A stretch of 64,000 bases of DNA, taken from positions 62,001 through 126,000 of the forward strand of contig NZ_JAGKJJ010000019.1 of assembly GCF_020329505.1 (NCBI RefSeq). The letters are read 5' to 3'. Numbering within the stretch: position 1 is the first letter of the stretch; each line of letters starts with the position of its first letter. Of the stretch, positions 23,680 to 32,039 are shown in pieces. The stretch is from Bradyrhizobium semiaridum (GTDB lineage Bacteria > Pseudomonadota > Alphaproteobacteria > Rhizobiales > Xanthobacteraceae). The notes below the pieces were generated by a model, which was not told the DNA's origin, ran no database searches, and saw only the letters and a list, made by a program, of their open reading frames with translations. The translations under genes and the position numbers were made by a program.

Positions 23680-23728
23680 GAGCAGGATCCTTTCGGAAAA
23701 CCACTTCACACTTTTCCGGATCATGCTC
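23680..23728. repeat. Family A palindromic repeat
   Basis: GAGCAGGATCC..CGGAAAACC..CACTTTTCCGGATCATGCTC is a near copy of the palindromes at 14057-14156, 24676-24723 and 46198-46236. It lies between the broken metallophosphoesterase gene and ybgC. Confidence 0.8.
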
Positions 23729-23762
23729 TATTGCGCAAATTCGCCGCTCGGCGCAAGCGCGG

Positions 23763-24442
23763 TCAGGACACCACCGGCGCCTTGCCGCCCAACGTCACCT
23801 GCACGATCTCTGGCGGCACGCCGAGGCGAAACGGCATGATGCTGCAGCCGAGGCCGCCGGAGACGACGACGTCGCATTTCAGCTTGAAGTGACCATAGGC
23901 GAGGCGCATGCCCTGCTTGACGGGCACCGCCGGGGACCAGCCAGCCAGCCGGACCTGGCCGCCATGGGTGTGGCCGGACAGCTGCAGCGCGACGCGCGCG
24001 GGCACGCGGCGCGCGACGTCGGGCTCATGCGCGAGCAGGATCACCGGCGCGTCGTCGGTGACCCTGCCGAGCGTGGCCTCCAGATCGTCGACGCCGATAC
24101 GTGCGACCGGGCGATAGCGCCGCGCGAGGCCGGAATGAACCGCGTGACGTGGCGCAGCCCCGCGACATAGTCGCCGAGCAGGACGATGATGTCGGCATCG
24201 AGCGCGTTGGTACGCTCGACGATGGTCTCAATGCGCCGGAGCGACATCCAGGGATCGCAGGCATGGATGTCGGCGAGCGCGGCGATCCTGAGCGGAAAGC
24301 CCGCCGGCCATTGCCGCGGCGACAGGTCGTAGCGCGTCAGCGCGAGGCGGACGACCGGCTCGCTGACGCCATAGGCCGCGGTCGAGGCGGTGGCGGCGGT
24401 CAACCCGCCGACGGTGCGGAAAAACTGGCGACGTGAAATCAT
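23763..24442 (-). pseudogene. Metallophosphoesterase with internal deletion and frameshift
   Basis: The 5' part (24442 to about 24125) begins MISRRQFFRTVGG (a Tat-like signal) and encodes the first metal motifs ADIHACDPW and GDYVAGLRHVTRFIP. The 3' part, in another frame from about 24125 to 23763, encodes RRYRPVARIGVDDLEATLG, LLAHEPDVA and LSGHTHGGQV. The conserved GNHD motif and about 70 residues that normally lie between are missing (my estimate from the family layout). A deletion that is not a multiple of three, with the junction near 24125, explains both. Without GNHD the active site cannot be complete. The intact homologue is a calcineurin-like phosphoesterase commonly encoded near ruvB-ybgC. 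Confidence 0.8.
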
Positions 24443-24489
24443 GGACGTGTGATCGGTGATGCCCGAAGCGCGATGTGCTTCATCTTCTC

Positions 24490-24723
24490 CGGCATGACCT
24501 CATCGGAAACCGCTTCGCAGGTCTCCGGATCATGCCGCGGTCGATCATAGGCCCTCGGATTGGAGCGGAATTGCGCCGCGTTTGTGCAGAAGGCCTCCAG
24601 ACGTTTCGCAATGGTTACGAAGCAAGGTTACCGGCGGCGCTCAACCCGTCTTTTCACGACTTCGGGAGCGTGGGAAGCATGATGCGGAAAAGTGTGAAGC
24701 GGTTTTTCGAGCAAATCATGCTC
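24490..24723. repeat. Two family A palindromes upstream of the broken phosphoesterase gene
   Basis: A worn copy (24490-24536) and an inverted better copy (24676-24723) of the GAGCATGATC palindrome stand in the 24443-24756 gap between ruvB and the phosphoesterase remnant. I see no gene in the gap. Several copies flanking a deletion-bearing gene suggest recombination at repeats as a possible cause, but the junction itself is not in a repeat. Confidence 0.7.
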
Positions 24724-24733
24724 AAATCAAAAA

Positions 24734-24760
24734 CTGAAGCGCGAACCCATCGCGCTTCAG
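24734..24760 (-). terminator. Hairpin overlapping the ruvB stop codon
   Basis: CTGAAGCGCG and CGCGCTTCAG form a perfect 10-bp stem with a 7-base AACCCAT loop; the ruvB stop (24757-24759) lies inside the stem. On the minus strand it is followed by TTTTTGATTTG, a T-rich tract, so it is a good candidate for the ruvB terminator. Related hairpins occur at 33626-33655 and 46136-46178. Confidence 0.7.
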
Positions 24761-25806
24761 TCCTCGTCGTCATTGCCGCCGAACAGGCCGAACTGCGCGG
24801 GATCGCGGTTCGGCTCGGCGAGGCCGAGATGGCGGAAGGCGTGCGAGGTGAGCAGTCGGCCGCGCGGCGTGCGCTGCAAATAGCCGCACTGGATCAGATA
24901 GGGCTCGATGATGTCCTCGATCGCATCGCGCGGCTCCGACAGCGCCGCCGCCATGGTCTCCACGCCGACCGGGCCGCCGCCATAGTTCAGCGCGATCGTC
25001 GTCAGATAGCGGCGGTCCATCGCATCGAGGCCGGCGCTGTCGACCTCGAGCGCGCTGAGCGCACGGTCGGCGATACCGCGGTCGACGGAGTCCGCATCCG
25101 CCGCCGAGGCGAAATCGCGCACCCGCCGCAGCAGACGGCCGGCGATGCGCGGCGTGCCGCGGGCGCGGCGCGCGATCTCGTTGGCGCCGTCGCCCGTCAT
25201 CCCGACATTGAGCACGCGGGCGCCGCGGGTGACGATCTTCTCCAGCTCCTCCTCAGTGTAGAAATTGAGCCGGATCGGAATCCCGAAGCGGTCGCGCAGC
25301 GGATTGGTCAAGAGGCCGGCCCGCGTGGTGGCGCCGACCAGGGTGAATTTCGCCAGGTCGATCTTCACCGAACGCGCGGCCGGCCCCTCGCCGATGATGA
25401 GGTCGAGCTGGAAATCCTCCATCGCGGGATAGAGCACCTCCTCCACCGCCGGGCTGAGCCGATGGATCTCGTCGATGAACAGCACGTCGCGCTCTTCGAG
25501 ATTGGTGAGCAGCGCCGCAAGATCACCGGCTTTGGCGATGACAGGACCGGAGGTGGCGCGAAAGCCGACGCCGAGCTCGCGCGCGACGATCTGCGCCAGC
25601 GTGGTCTTGCCGAGGCCGGGCGGGCCGACGAACAGCACGTGATCCAGCGCCTCGCCGCGCTTCTTCGCCGCCTCGATGAAGATCGAGAGGTTCTTGCGCG
25701 CCTGCGCCTGGCCGACGAACTCCGACAACGACTGCGGCCGCAGCGCGGTGTCGCCGACGTCATCGGACCGGCGTTCGGGCGTGACGATGCGGGAGGGCGT
25801 GTTCAC
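24757..25806 (-). CDS. ruvB: Holliday junction branch migration ATPase RuvB
   Basis: This 349-aa AAA+ motor drives branch migration of Holliday junctions as a hexamer with RuvA. It has Walker A GPPGLGKTTLA (about residues 61-71), Walker B LFIDEIHRL, sensor motif VGATTRAGLLTNPLRDRFG with the arginine finger region, GTPRIAGRLLRRVRDFA, and the C-terminal winged-helix DNA-binding domain ending in GYLQRTPRGR. The ATG at 25806 overlaps the ruvA stop by 4 bases. Length is typical. Confidence 0.98.
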   Translation of the reverse strand: MNTPSRIVTPERRSDDVGDTALRPQSLSEFVGQAQARKNLSIFIEAAKKRGEALDHVLFVGPPGLGKTTLAQIVARELGVGFRATSGPVIAKAGDLAALLTNLEERDVLFIDEIHRLSPAVEEVLYPAMEDFQLDLIIGEGPAARSVKIDLAKFTLVGATTRAGLLTNPLRDRFGIPIRLNFYTEEELEKIVTRGARVLNVGMTGDGANEIARRARGTPRIAGRLLRRVRDFASAADADSVDRGIADRALSALEVDSAGLDAMDRRYLTTIALNYGGGPVGVETMAAALSEPRDAIEDIIEPYLIQCGYLQRTPRGRLLTSHAFRHLGLAEPNRDPAQFGLFGGNDDED

Positions 25807-26420
25807 TTCGACAATTCCTTCAGGCCCAGCCGGATCAGGTGCGCGGTCTCCGCTTTCTCACCGGCGCTGCGCGAGGCAGCGGCGATGGCGGCTGCCGCCT
25901 GCGGCTGGCCGTAGCCGAGATTGACCAGCGCGGAGATCGCATCCGTTACCGGACGCGGCGCGCGGTTGTTGTCGATCGCTCCCGATAGATGCACGACGGC
26001 CGGATCGACATCGGCAAAGCCCGGCGCCTTGTCCTTCAATTCGCTGACGATGCGCTCGGCGACCTTCGGTCCGACTCCCGGCGTCCGCGCCACCGCCGCC
26101 TTGTCGCGCAGCGCGATGGCGTTGGCGAGATCGGTCGGCGGCAACGTGCCGAGCACTGCGAGCGCGACCTTGGCACCGACGCCCTGCACCGTCTGCAGCA
26201 GCCGAAACCATTCGCGCTCGTGGTCGCTGCGGAAGCCGAACAACTTGATCTGGTCCTCGCGGACATAGGTCTCGATCGACAGCACCGCCGCCCCGCCCGG
26301 CGACGGCAGCGCCTGCAGCGTGCGGCTGGCGCAATGCACCTGATAGCCGACGCCGCCGACATCGAGGATCACGTAATCCTCGCCGTAGGAATCGATCAGG
26401 CCCTTCAGTTTGCCGATCAT
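25803..26420 (-). CDS. ruvA: Holliday junction DNA-binding protein RuvA
   Basis: This 205-aa protein has the N-terminal OB-fold (MIGKLKGLIDSYGEDYVILDVGGVGYQVH), two helix-hairpin-helix motifs (LLQTVQGVGAKVALAVLG and ARTPGVGPKVAERIV) and a C-terminal domain (about 155-205) that binds RuvB. It recognises the four-way junction as a tetramer. It is coupled to ruvB by a 4-base overlap. ruvC lies upstream at an unusual distance of 268 bases filled with repeats. Confidence 0.97.
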   Translation of the reverse strand: MIGKLKGLIDSYGEDYVILDVGGVGYQVHCASRTLQALPSPGGAAVLSIETYVREDQIKLFGFRSDHEREWFRLLQTVQGVGAKVALAVLGTLPPTDLANAIALRDKAAVARTPGVGPKVAERIVSELKDKAPGFADVDPAVVHLSGAIDNNRAPRPVTDAISALVNLGYGQPQAAAAIAAASRSAGEKAETAHLIRLGLKELSK

Positions 26421-26478
26421 GATGACACCGCAAGTTCGGCGCTCGCATCGAACGCAGTAAGGGACGCACCAGCGGAAG

Positions 26479-26665
26479 GGTTTCCTCCCCCCTTGCGGGT
26501 TAGCGAGAGGGGTGCCGCTTGCTCAGTTGCCCGACGTATCGCGCGGACCATGTGATCCTCGTTGATGCGTCGCGACACATCGCCGGTCGGCGCCCGGGGC
26601 TTAGCCCTCTCCCCAGCCCTCCCCCGCAAGGAGGGAGGGAGCCTGACTGGCGTGCTCACCTCACG
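26479..26665. repeat. Facing pair of family C repeats between ruvC and ruvA
   Basis: A worn copy (26479-26516) faces a full copy (26604-26665, ending GTGCTCACCTCACG). They fill most of the 268-base gap between ruvC and ruvA, two genes usually packed together. The pair could reduce or terminate read-through so that ruvAB needs its own promoter. Confidence 0.75.
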
Positions 26666-26688
26666 TCGCGTGAACAAACGAGCGCTGT

Positions 26689-27216
26689 TCATAAGCTCGC
26701 CACCTTCAGCCGCAGCGCGGTGGTTTGGCGGTGATGGGCGTGGGTGATGGCGACGGCGAGCGCATCGGCGGCGTCGGCGGAGGGCGGCTCGGCTTTCGGC
26801 AGCAAAATCTTCAGCATCACCTGGACCTGGTTCTTCTCGGCATGGCCGGCACCGACCACGGTCTTCTTGACCTGGTTCGGCGCGTATTCGGCGACGGAGA
26901 TGCCGAACATTGCGGGCGCCAGCATGGCGACGCCACGGGCCTGGCCGAGCTTCAGGGTGGCGACGCCGTCCTTGTTCACGAAGGTCTGCTCCACCGCGGC
27001 TTCCGCCGGCCGGTAATCGCCGAGCACGGCGGCGAGGCCCTCATGGATCGCGAGCAGGCGGTTCGCCAGCGGCAGATTGTCGGGCGGCTCGATTGAGCCG
27101 CAGGCGATATAGATCAGACGGTTGCCCTCGGTCTCGACCACGCCCCAGCCGGTGCGGCGGAGGCCGGGATCGATACCGATGATACGGACGGGGATGCGAA
27201 TCGGCTGGGCTGTCAT
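26689..27216 (-). CDS. ruvC: Holliday junction resolvase RuvC
   Basis: This 175-aa endonuclease resolves Holliday junctions by symmetric cleavage. The four catalytic acidic residues of the RNase H-like fold can be assigned: Asp in GIDPGLRRTGWGVVE, Glu in AAVEQTFVNKD, and two Asp in SADAADALAVAITH. KKTVVGAGHAEKNQVQVML is the conserved DNA-binding part. It starts at the ATG at 27216. It is the first gene of the ruv cluster, with 221 bases between it and the YebC gene. Confidence 0.97.
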   Translation of the reverse strand: MTAQPIRIPVRIIGIDPGLRRTGWGVVETEGNRLIYIACGSIEPPDNLPLANRLLAIHEGLAAVLGDYRPAEAAVEQTFVNKDGVATLKLGQARGVAMLAPAMFGISVAEYAPNQVKKTVVGAGHAEKNQVQVMLKILLPKAEPPSADAADALAVAITHAHHRQTTALRLKVASL

Positions 27217-27365
27217 GGGCTAGTGATACCGCCTGCCTCGCGAGAACGAAACACAAACGGGGCGTCATCCCCTGCCCCAGTCTTCGTAATGCCCGCTTAT
27301 ATCCCGCGAAAGCGGTGATCCAGCACGCCGCGGCTTCGCGGATCAAACTGAGGTCTCTGGGGTAC

Positions 27366-27393
27366 AGGATCGCCCGGTCAAGCGGGCGATGAC
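27366..27393. repeat. CGCCCGGTCAAGCGGGCG hairpin between YebC gene and ruvC
   Basis: GGATCGCCCGGTCAAGCGGGCGATGAC is a short stem-loop (ATCGCCCG/CGGGCGAT). It lies between the yebC-like stop and the ruvC start on the minus strand and is a fair candidate for the yebC terminator. Related stems flank the palindromes at 12614 and 16212. Confidence 0.5.
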
Positions 27394-27437
27394 AGCGGAG
27401 TGTGAGGCGAGGACCAGCCTCTTACCCTCTTACCCAC

Positions 27438-28184
27438 CTACCCGCCCATCTTCGCGATCAGCGCGTCGGACACCTCGAAATTGGCGAACACGTTCTGCAC
27501 GTCATCGTGTTCGTTGAGCAGGTCCATCAGCTTCAAAAGCTTTTCGCCGGTTTCGTCGTCGACCGAGACGGTGTTCTGCGGCTTCCAGGTCAGCGCCGCC
27601 TTGCGCGGCTCGCCGAACTTCGCTTCCAGCGCCTTGGCGACCTCACGGAAGGTATCCTGCGAGGCGTAGACCTCGTGGCCGGCTTCGCTCGAGACCACGT
27701 CATCGGCGCCGGCCTCGATCGCGGCGTCCAGCATGGCGTCGTCGGAGGCGACGCTCTTGTCGTATTCGATGATGCCGGTGCGGTCGAACATGAAGGCGAC
27801 TGAGCCGGTTTCGCCGAGATTGCCGCCCGATTTGGTGAAGAAGGAGCGGATGTCGGAGGCGGCGCGGTTGCGGTTGTCGGTCAGCGCCTCGACGATGACG
27901 GCGACGCCGCCGGGGCCGTAGCCCTCGTAGCGGATCTCGTCATAGTTCTCGCCGTCGCTGCCGGCGGCCTTCTTGATGGCGCGCTCGATATTGTCCTTCG
28001 GCATGTTTTCCGCGCGGGCCGCGACCACCGCGGCGCGCAGCCGCGGGTTCATCGCAGGGTCCGGGGTGCCGAGCTTGGCCGCCACGGTGATTTCGCGGGC
28101 CAGCTTGCCGAAAAGCTTCGACTTCTGGGCGTCCTGCCGGCCCTTGCGATGCATGATGTTCTTGAATTGGGAATGGCCGGCCAT
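27438..28184 (-). CDS. YebC/PmpR family DNA-binding / translation-associated protein
   Basis: This 248-aa protein begins with the family hallmark MAGHSQFKNIMHRKGRQDAQKSKLFGKLAREI and has the three-domain layout, with NMPKDNIERAIKKAAG and YEGYGPGGVAVIVEALTDNRNRA. YebC proteins were described as transcription regulators (PmpR, RuvC-linked) and more recently as factors that help ribosomes through proline stretches. It commonly lies upstream of ruvC, as here. Length and start are standard. Confidence 0.95.
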   Translation of the reverse strand: MAGHSQFKNIMHRKGRQDAQKSKLFGKLAREITVAAKLGTPDPAMNPRLRAAVVAARAENMPKDNIERAIKKAAGSDGENYDEIRYEGYGPGGVAVIVEALTDNRNRAASDIRSFFTKSGGNLGETGSVAFMFDRTGIIEYDKSVASDDAMLDAAIEAGADDVVSSEAGHEVYASQDTFREVAKALEAKFGEPRKAALTWKPQNTVSVDDETGEKLLKLMDLLNEHDDVQNVFANFEVSDALIAKMGG

Positions 28185-28398
28185 GCGTCGTCTCTTCGAA
28201 GCTCAGGTCTGAACGGGGATGGAAAACGCGGCCTTATAGGCCCGCCACCCGCCAAAATCAAAGCACCGGCGGGGCATTCCGTCCCCGGCATACTACCGCA
28301 TGCCGGAATATGAGGCACCTGTTAACCATGACTTCATGCCCGGCTGAGATGATCCGCCCGGTCCCGCCGTAACTTTCCCAAAGCCCCAGAGCATTCCC

Positions 28399-30156
28399 AT
28401 GGCGTTCGGTTTGTTTCGAAAGCAAGTGCCGGAGCCGGCTGCGCCCGCTGTTCCTGCCGAGGTTCCGGCCGCTGCTGCACCCGAGATGCCCGCTTCGGCC
28501 GAGATCGATTCGGCCAGGGAGATTCTCGAACTGCTGGAACTCGAACTCGGCGGCATGATTCGCCAGCTCGAGCGCGCGGCCGGTTCGGTGGCCGACGGCG
28601 CCGAGGCGACGGCCTCGACGCTCGCGACCATCCGCGCCCGCACCGACGCCCTGAGCGGCCGCAGCAGCGCCGCGCAGAGCACCGCCACCACCTTCTCGGA
28701 AGCCGCCGACCGCTTCACCCATTCCGCCGACGGCATCGGCCAGCAGGTGCGCAACGCCTCGAGGCTGGCCGATGACGCCGCGGCCGCGGCCCGCGAGGCC
28801 ACCGCCAATGTCGACCGGCTGCGCGAATCCTCGGCAGCGATCGGCAACGTCGTCAATCTGATCGCGCAGATCGCGCGGCAAACCACTTTGCTCGCGCTCA
28901 ACTCGACCATCGAGGCGGCGCGCGCCGGCGCCGCCGGCAAGGGCTTTGCAGTGGTCGCAACCGAGGTCAAGGCGCTGGCGGTGCAGACCCAGAGCGCGAC
29001 CGAGGAGATCACCAGGAAGATCGAGGCGCTGCAGAAGGACGCGACCGGCTCGGCCGACGCCGTGCATCGCATCTCGCAGGCGATCGAGGCGATCCGCCCT
29101 GTGTTCGAGAACGTCAACGGCGCGGTCGCCGAGCAGAACCAGATCACCGGCGAGATCGGTCACAACGCCGCCTCCGCCTCCAGCTTCATCGTGTCGGTCG
29201 GCACCAGCGCCGGCGAAATCGATTCGGCCACAAGGGAAGCCGAAGCGCATGGCGAGAGCGTCGCCACCGCTGGCAAGGCCGTCACCGCTTTCGCGCAGAA
29301 GCTGAAGGCGCGCTGCGCCGTGCTGCTGCGCCAAGGCGAGCGCGGCGATCCGCGCAAGGACGAGCGGCTGCCGTGCAGCCTGACCATCGAAATCAGCACC
29401 GCACGCGGCGTCGTCACCGCGCCGGTCTACGAGATCGCGATGGACGGCATCCTGATCGGCGGACCCGACGCCGAGAAGCTGCCGGCCAACGAGACCCTGA
29501 GCGCGACCTTGCAGGACATCGGCGCCTGCCGGATCAGGATCGGCGAGCGCAGCAAGGCCGGCGCGCAGGCGCGCTTCGAGGCCGCGAGCGCGGCGATGCG
29601 CGACAAGATCGAAGACACGATGTGGGCGATCCATGAGGAGACCGCCGAACTCGTCACCCGCGCGATGGAAGCAGGCCACGCGCTGACGAAGATTTTCGAG
29701 GATGGGCTGCGCACCGGCGCGGTCACGCTCGATGATTTGTTCGACACGGACTATGTCGAGATTTCAGGCACCAATCCGGTGCAGTACCGCACCCGAATGC
29801 TGGACTGGGCGGATCGCGCGCTGCCTGCACTGCTGGAAGCGTTCCTCGCCAAGGACAAGCGGATGGCGTTCTGCGCCACGGTCGACCGCAATGGCTACCT
29901 GCCGGTGCACAACAAGATCTACTCGCATCCGCAGCGGCCGGGCGATGTCACCTACAACACCGCCAATTGCCGCAACCGCCGAATCTTCAACGACACCGCC
30001 GGGCTTGCGGCCGCCCGCAACCAGCGCGCCTATCTGATCCAGACCTATGCCCGCGACATGGGAGGCGGCAACACCGTGATGATGCGCGAGATCGACGTGC
30101 CGATCCGTGTCCGCGGCCGGCACTGGGGCGGCTTCCGCAGCGCCTACAAGCTTTGA
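28399..30156 (+). CDS. Soluble methyl-accepting chemotaxis protein with PilZ-like segment
   Basis: This 585-aa protein has no membrane helix. Residues about 60-300 form a coiled-coil signalling domain with the conserved hairpin tip IAQIARQTTLLALNSTIEAARAG (about 155-177), which couples to CheA/CheW. Residues about 310-395 look like a PilZ domain: the RKDER pattern fits RxxxR, although the second motif is degenerate (EIAMDGILIGG in place of D-x-S-x-x-G). The C-terminal part (about 430-585) has NGYLPVHN, NCRNRRIF, YARDMGGGN and GRHWGGFRSAY, an arrangement shared with the next gene. It may therefore sense a cytoplasmic signal, perhaps cyclic di-GMP; that is inference. No other chemotaxis genes are close. 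Confidence 0.88.
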   Translation: MAFGLFRKQVPEPAAPAVPAEVPAAAAPEMPASAEIDSAREILELLELELGGMIRQLERAAGSVADGAEATASTLATIRARTDALSGRSSAAQSTATTFSEAADRFTHSADGIGQQVRNASRLADDAAAAAREATANVDRLRESSAAIGNVVNLIAQIARQTTLLALNSTIEAARAGAAGKGFAVVATEVKALAVQTQSATEEITRKIEALQKDATGSADAVHRISQAIEAIRPVFENVNGAVAEQNQITGEIGHNAASASSFIVSVGTSAGEIDSATREAEAHGESVATAGKAVTAFAQKLKARCAVLLRQGERGDPRKDERLPCSLTIEISTARGVVTAPVYEIAMDGILIGGPDAEKLPANETLSATLQDIGACRIRIGERSKAGAQARFEAASAAMRDKIEDTMWAIHEETAELVTRAMEAGHALTKIFEDGLRTGAVTLDDLFDTDYVEISGTNPVQYRTRMLDWADRALPALLEAFLAKDKRMAFCATVDRNGYLPVHNKIYSHPQRPGDVTYNTANCRNRRIFNDTAGLAAARNQRAYLIQTYARDMGGGNTVMMREIDVPIRVRGRHWGGFRSAYKL

Positions 30157-30162
30157 CGTTTC

Positions 30163-30192
30163 GTAGCCCGGATGCAGCGCAGCGTAATCCGG
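30163..30192. repeat. GTAGCCCGGATG-type dispersed repeat, copy 2
   Basis: GTAGCCCGGATGCAGCGCAG followed by CGTAATCCGGG matches the element at 8948-8979. It begins 7 bases after the stop of the first chemoreceptor gene and its arms (CCCGGAT/ATCCGGG) can fold into a hairpin, so it may terminate that transcript. Confidence 0.65.
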
Positions 30193-30349
30193 GACCAGTC
30201 TTTCCAAAGGCGAAACTCCGCGATTTCGCTGCGCCGCAGCCGGATGACGCAGTTCGCGCTCAGGCAAGACGTCGCGCGCGAATCACGCTGTAACTTCTTG
30301 GGAATGCCGTGGTGGGTCGACGCGCGGCACTGATAAAAGGATTTGCGCA

Positions 30350-31774
30350 ATGTCGGTCGCGCAGCTTGCAGTCTTGGACACGTCATCCAACCGGACGCTG
30401 GCCGAACGTCTGGTCGACCAGCTCGCCGATCGCATCGGCGGCCTCGGCGTCGAGCTCGCCGACATTGCTGGCAATGTCCAGGAGGTCGCCAACCGCGTCA
30501 CCAACCAGTCGGAGCGGTTCCACCATCTGCAGCAGACGGCGGAGACGATGGTCTCGGCCAATCATGACATCGCCAAGGCCTCGCAGGCGGTGCAGTCGAC
30601 GGCATCGGCCGCGGTCGGCCAGATTGCGGAGTCGCGTCATGCGGTCGAGACCGCGGTCAGTCATATCGCCGAGCTGGTCGCGGCAGTCGGACGGATCGAG
30701 ACGCGGCTCGCCGCAGTCGGCTCCGCGCTCACCCAGGTCGCAAAGGTCACCGGCTCGATCGAGGCGATCGCCAAGCAGACCAATCTGCTGGCGCTCAATG
30801 CCACCATCGAGGCTGCGCGCGCCGGCACCGCCGGCCGCGGCTTTGCCGTCGTCGCCAGCGAGGTGAAGAGCCTCGCCGAGGCGACCCGCCAGGCGACGCA
30901 TCAGATCTCCGACACGGTGCGCGATCTCGACGGCCAGATCGGCCGCCTGATCGGCGAGAGCAGCGACGCCTCGCTGCGCGCGAAGAGCGCCGGCGAAGGC
31001 GCCCAGCAGATCTCCGGCATCATCATGCGGGTGCAGGAGGGCTTTTCCTCTGTCGGCGAAGAGATCGGCAATGTCGCGCGCGCCGCCACCTCCAATCTCG
31101 GCCATTGCGACACCGTGATCGCGGAGCTGAACGAGCTCGCCAAGGGCGTCGACCTGTCCTCGCGCGATCTCAAGCATGCCGACGAGCGGGTGGCGAAGCT
31201 GCTCGAGACCTCCGAGGGCCTGATCGCGCTGATCGCCGACAGCGGCGTGGAAACATCGGACGCGCCGCTGATCCGCATCGTGGTCGATACCGCAAAGCAG
31301 ATCTCCGAGCTGTTCGAGACCGCGATCGCGCGCGGCGAGATCACGCTGGCGCAGCTGATGGATGAGAAGTATCGCGAGATACCGGGCACCGATCCGAAGC
31401 AGTATCTGACCGACTACGTCAGCTTCACCGATCGCGTGCTGCCGGCGATCCAGGACCCGCTCCAGAAGAGCGATCCGCGCATCGTGTTCTGCGTCGCCTG
31501 GGCCAGGGGCGGCTACCTGCCGACCCACAATCCGGACTACCGCCAGCCGCAGGGTCCGGACCCGGTCTGGAACAACGCCAACTGCCGCAACCGCCGCCTG
31601 TTCAGCGACCGCGCGGTGAAGAAGGTCGCGGCGAACACAAAACCGTTCCTGCTGCAGACCTATCGCCGCGACATGGGCGGCGGCAATTTCGTGCTGATGA
31701 AGGACGCCTCCGCCCCGATCTTCGTGCAGGGCCGCCATTGGGGCGCGTTCCGGATGGGCTTTCGCCAGAGCTAG
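30350..31774 (+). CDS. Soluble methyl-accepting chemotaxis protein, paralogue without PilZ
   Basis: This 474-aa protein also lacks membrane helices. The signalling domain (about residues 40-270) has the tip IEAIAKQTNLLALNATIEAARAG (about 137-159). The C-terminal part (about 309-474) shares with the upstream gene the motifs GGYLPTHN, NCRNRRLF, YRRDMGGGN and GRHWGAFRMGF, but the PilZ-like insert is absent. The pair probably arose by duplication and then gain or loss of the PilZ segment. It would form clusters with CheA and CheW in the cytoplasm or at the pole; the ligand is unknown. AAAGGA precedes the ATG at a usable distance. Confidence 0.9.
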   Translation: MSVAQLAVLDTSSNRTLAERLVDQLADRIGGLGVELADIAGNVQEVANRVTNQSERFHHLQQTAETMVSANHDIAKASQAVQSTASAAVGQIAESRHAVETAVSHIAELVAAVGRIETRLAAVGSALTQVAKVTGSIEAIAKQTNLLALNATIEAARAGTAGRGFAVVASEVKSLAEATRQATHQISDTVRDLDGQIGRLIGESSDASLRAKSAGEGAQQISGIIMRVQEGFSSVGEEIGNVARAATSNLGHCDTVIAELNELAKGVDLSSRDLKHADERVAKLLETSEGLIALIADSGVETSDAPLIRIVVDTAKQISELFETAIARGEITLAQLMDEKYREIPGTDPKQYLTDYVSFTDRVLPAIQDPLQKSDPRIVFCVAWARGGYLPTHNPDYRQPQGPDPVWNNANCRNRRLFSDRAVKKVAANTKPFLLQTYRRDMGGGNFVLMKDASAPIFVQGRHWGAFRMGFRQS

Positions 31775-31988
31775 GCGCGCCCCCGCCGGCTTGGGGGCAC
31801 GACGACCCAAACTCGAAAAACAACCCCATGCAAAGTAGCCATGCCGGGCAACCGGCGGTATTATTCTACTATTCCGAAGCGTGGACGGGCTACAGGTGGT
31901 CTGCGTCTCCTTCCCCTTGCAAGGGGGAAGGTCGGGATGGGGGGTCGGCCACAGGCACAACCGCGTATGGAGAGAGCAGATCCCACCC

Positions 31989-32034
31989 GCTTTGCTCTGG
32001 CGAGCAAAGCGACCTCCCCTTTTCAAGGGGAGGT
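31989..32034 (-). terminator. Double hairpin after ymdB-like gene (repeat family D, copy 2)
   Basis: GCTTTGCTC/GAGCAAAGC (31989-32010) and ACCTCCCCTT/AAGGGGAGGT (32012-32034) are nearly identical to 9078-9124, and identity continues further left (GGAGAGAGCAGATCCCACCC). The element starts 5 bases past the stop codon of the minus-strand ymdB-like gene. Placement at both sites points to a 3'-end function. Confidence 0.65.
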
Positions 32035-32039
32035 GAACT

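Noticed and set aside
24475..25914. 479-codon plus-strand frame opposite ruvB
   Set aside because: Antisense shadow of ruvB; no motif.
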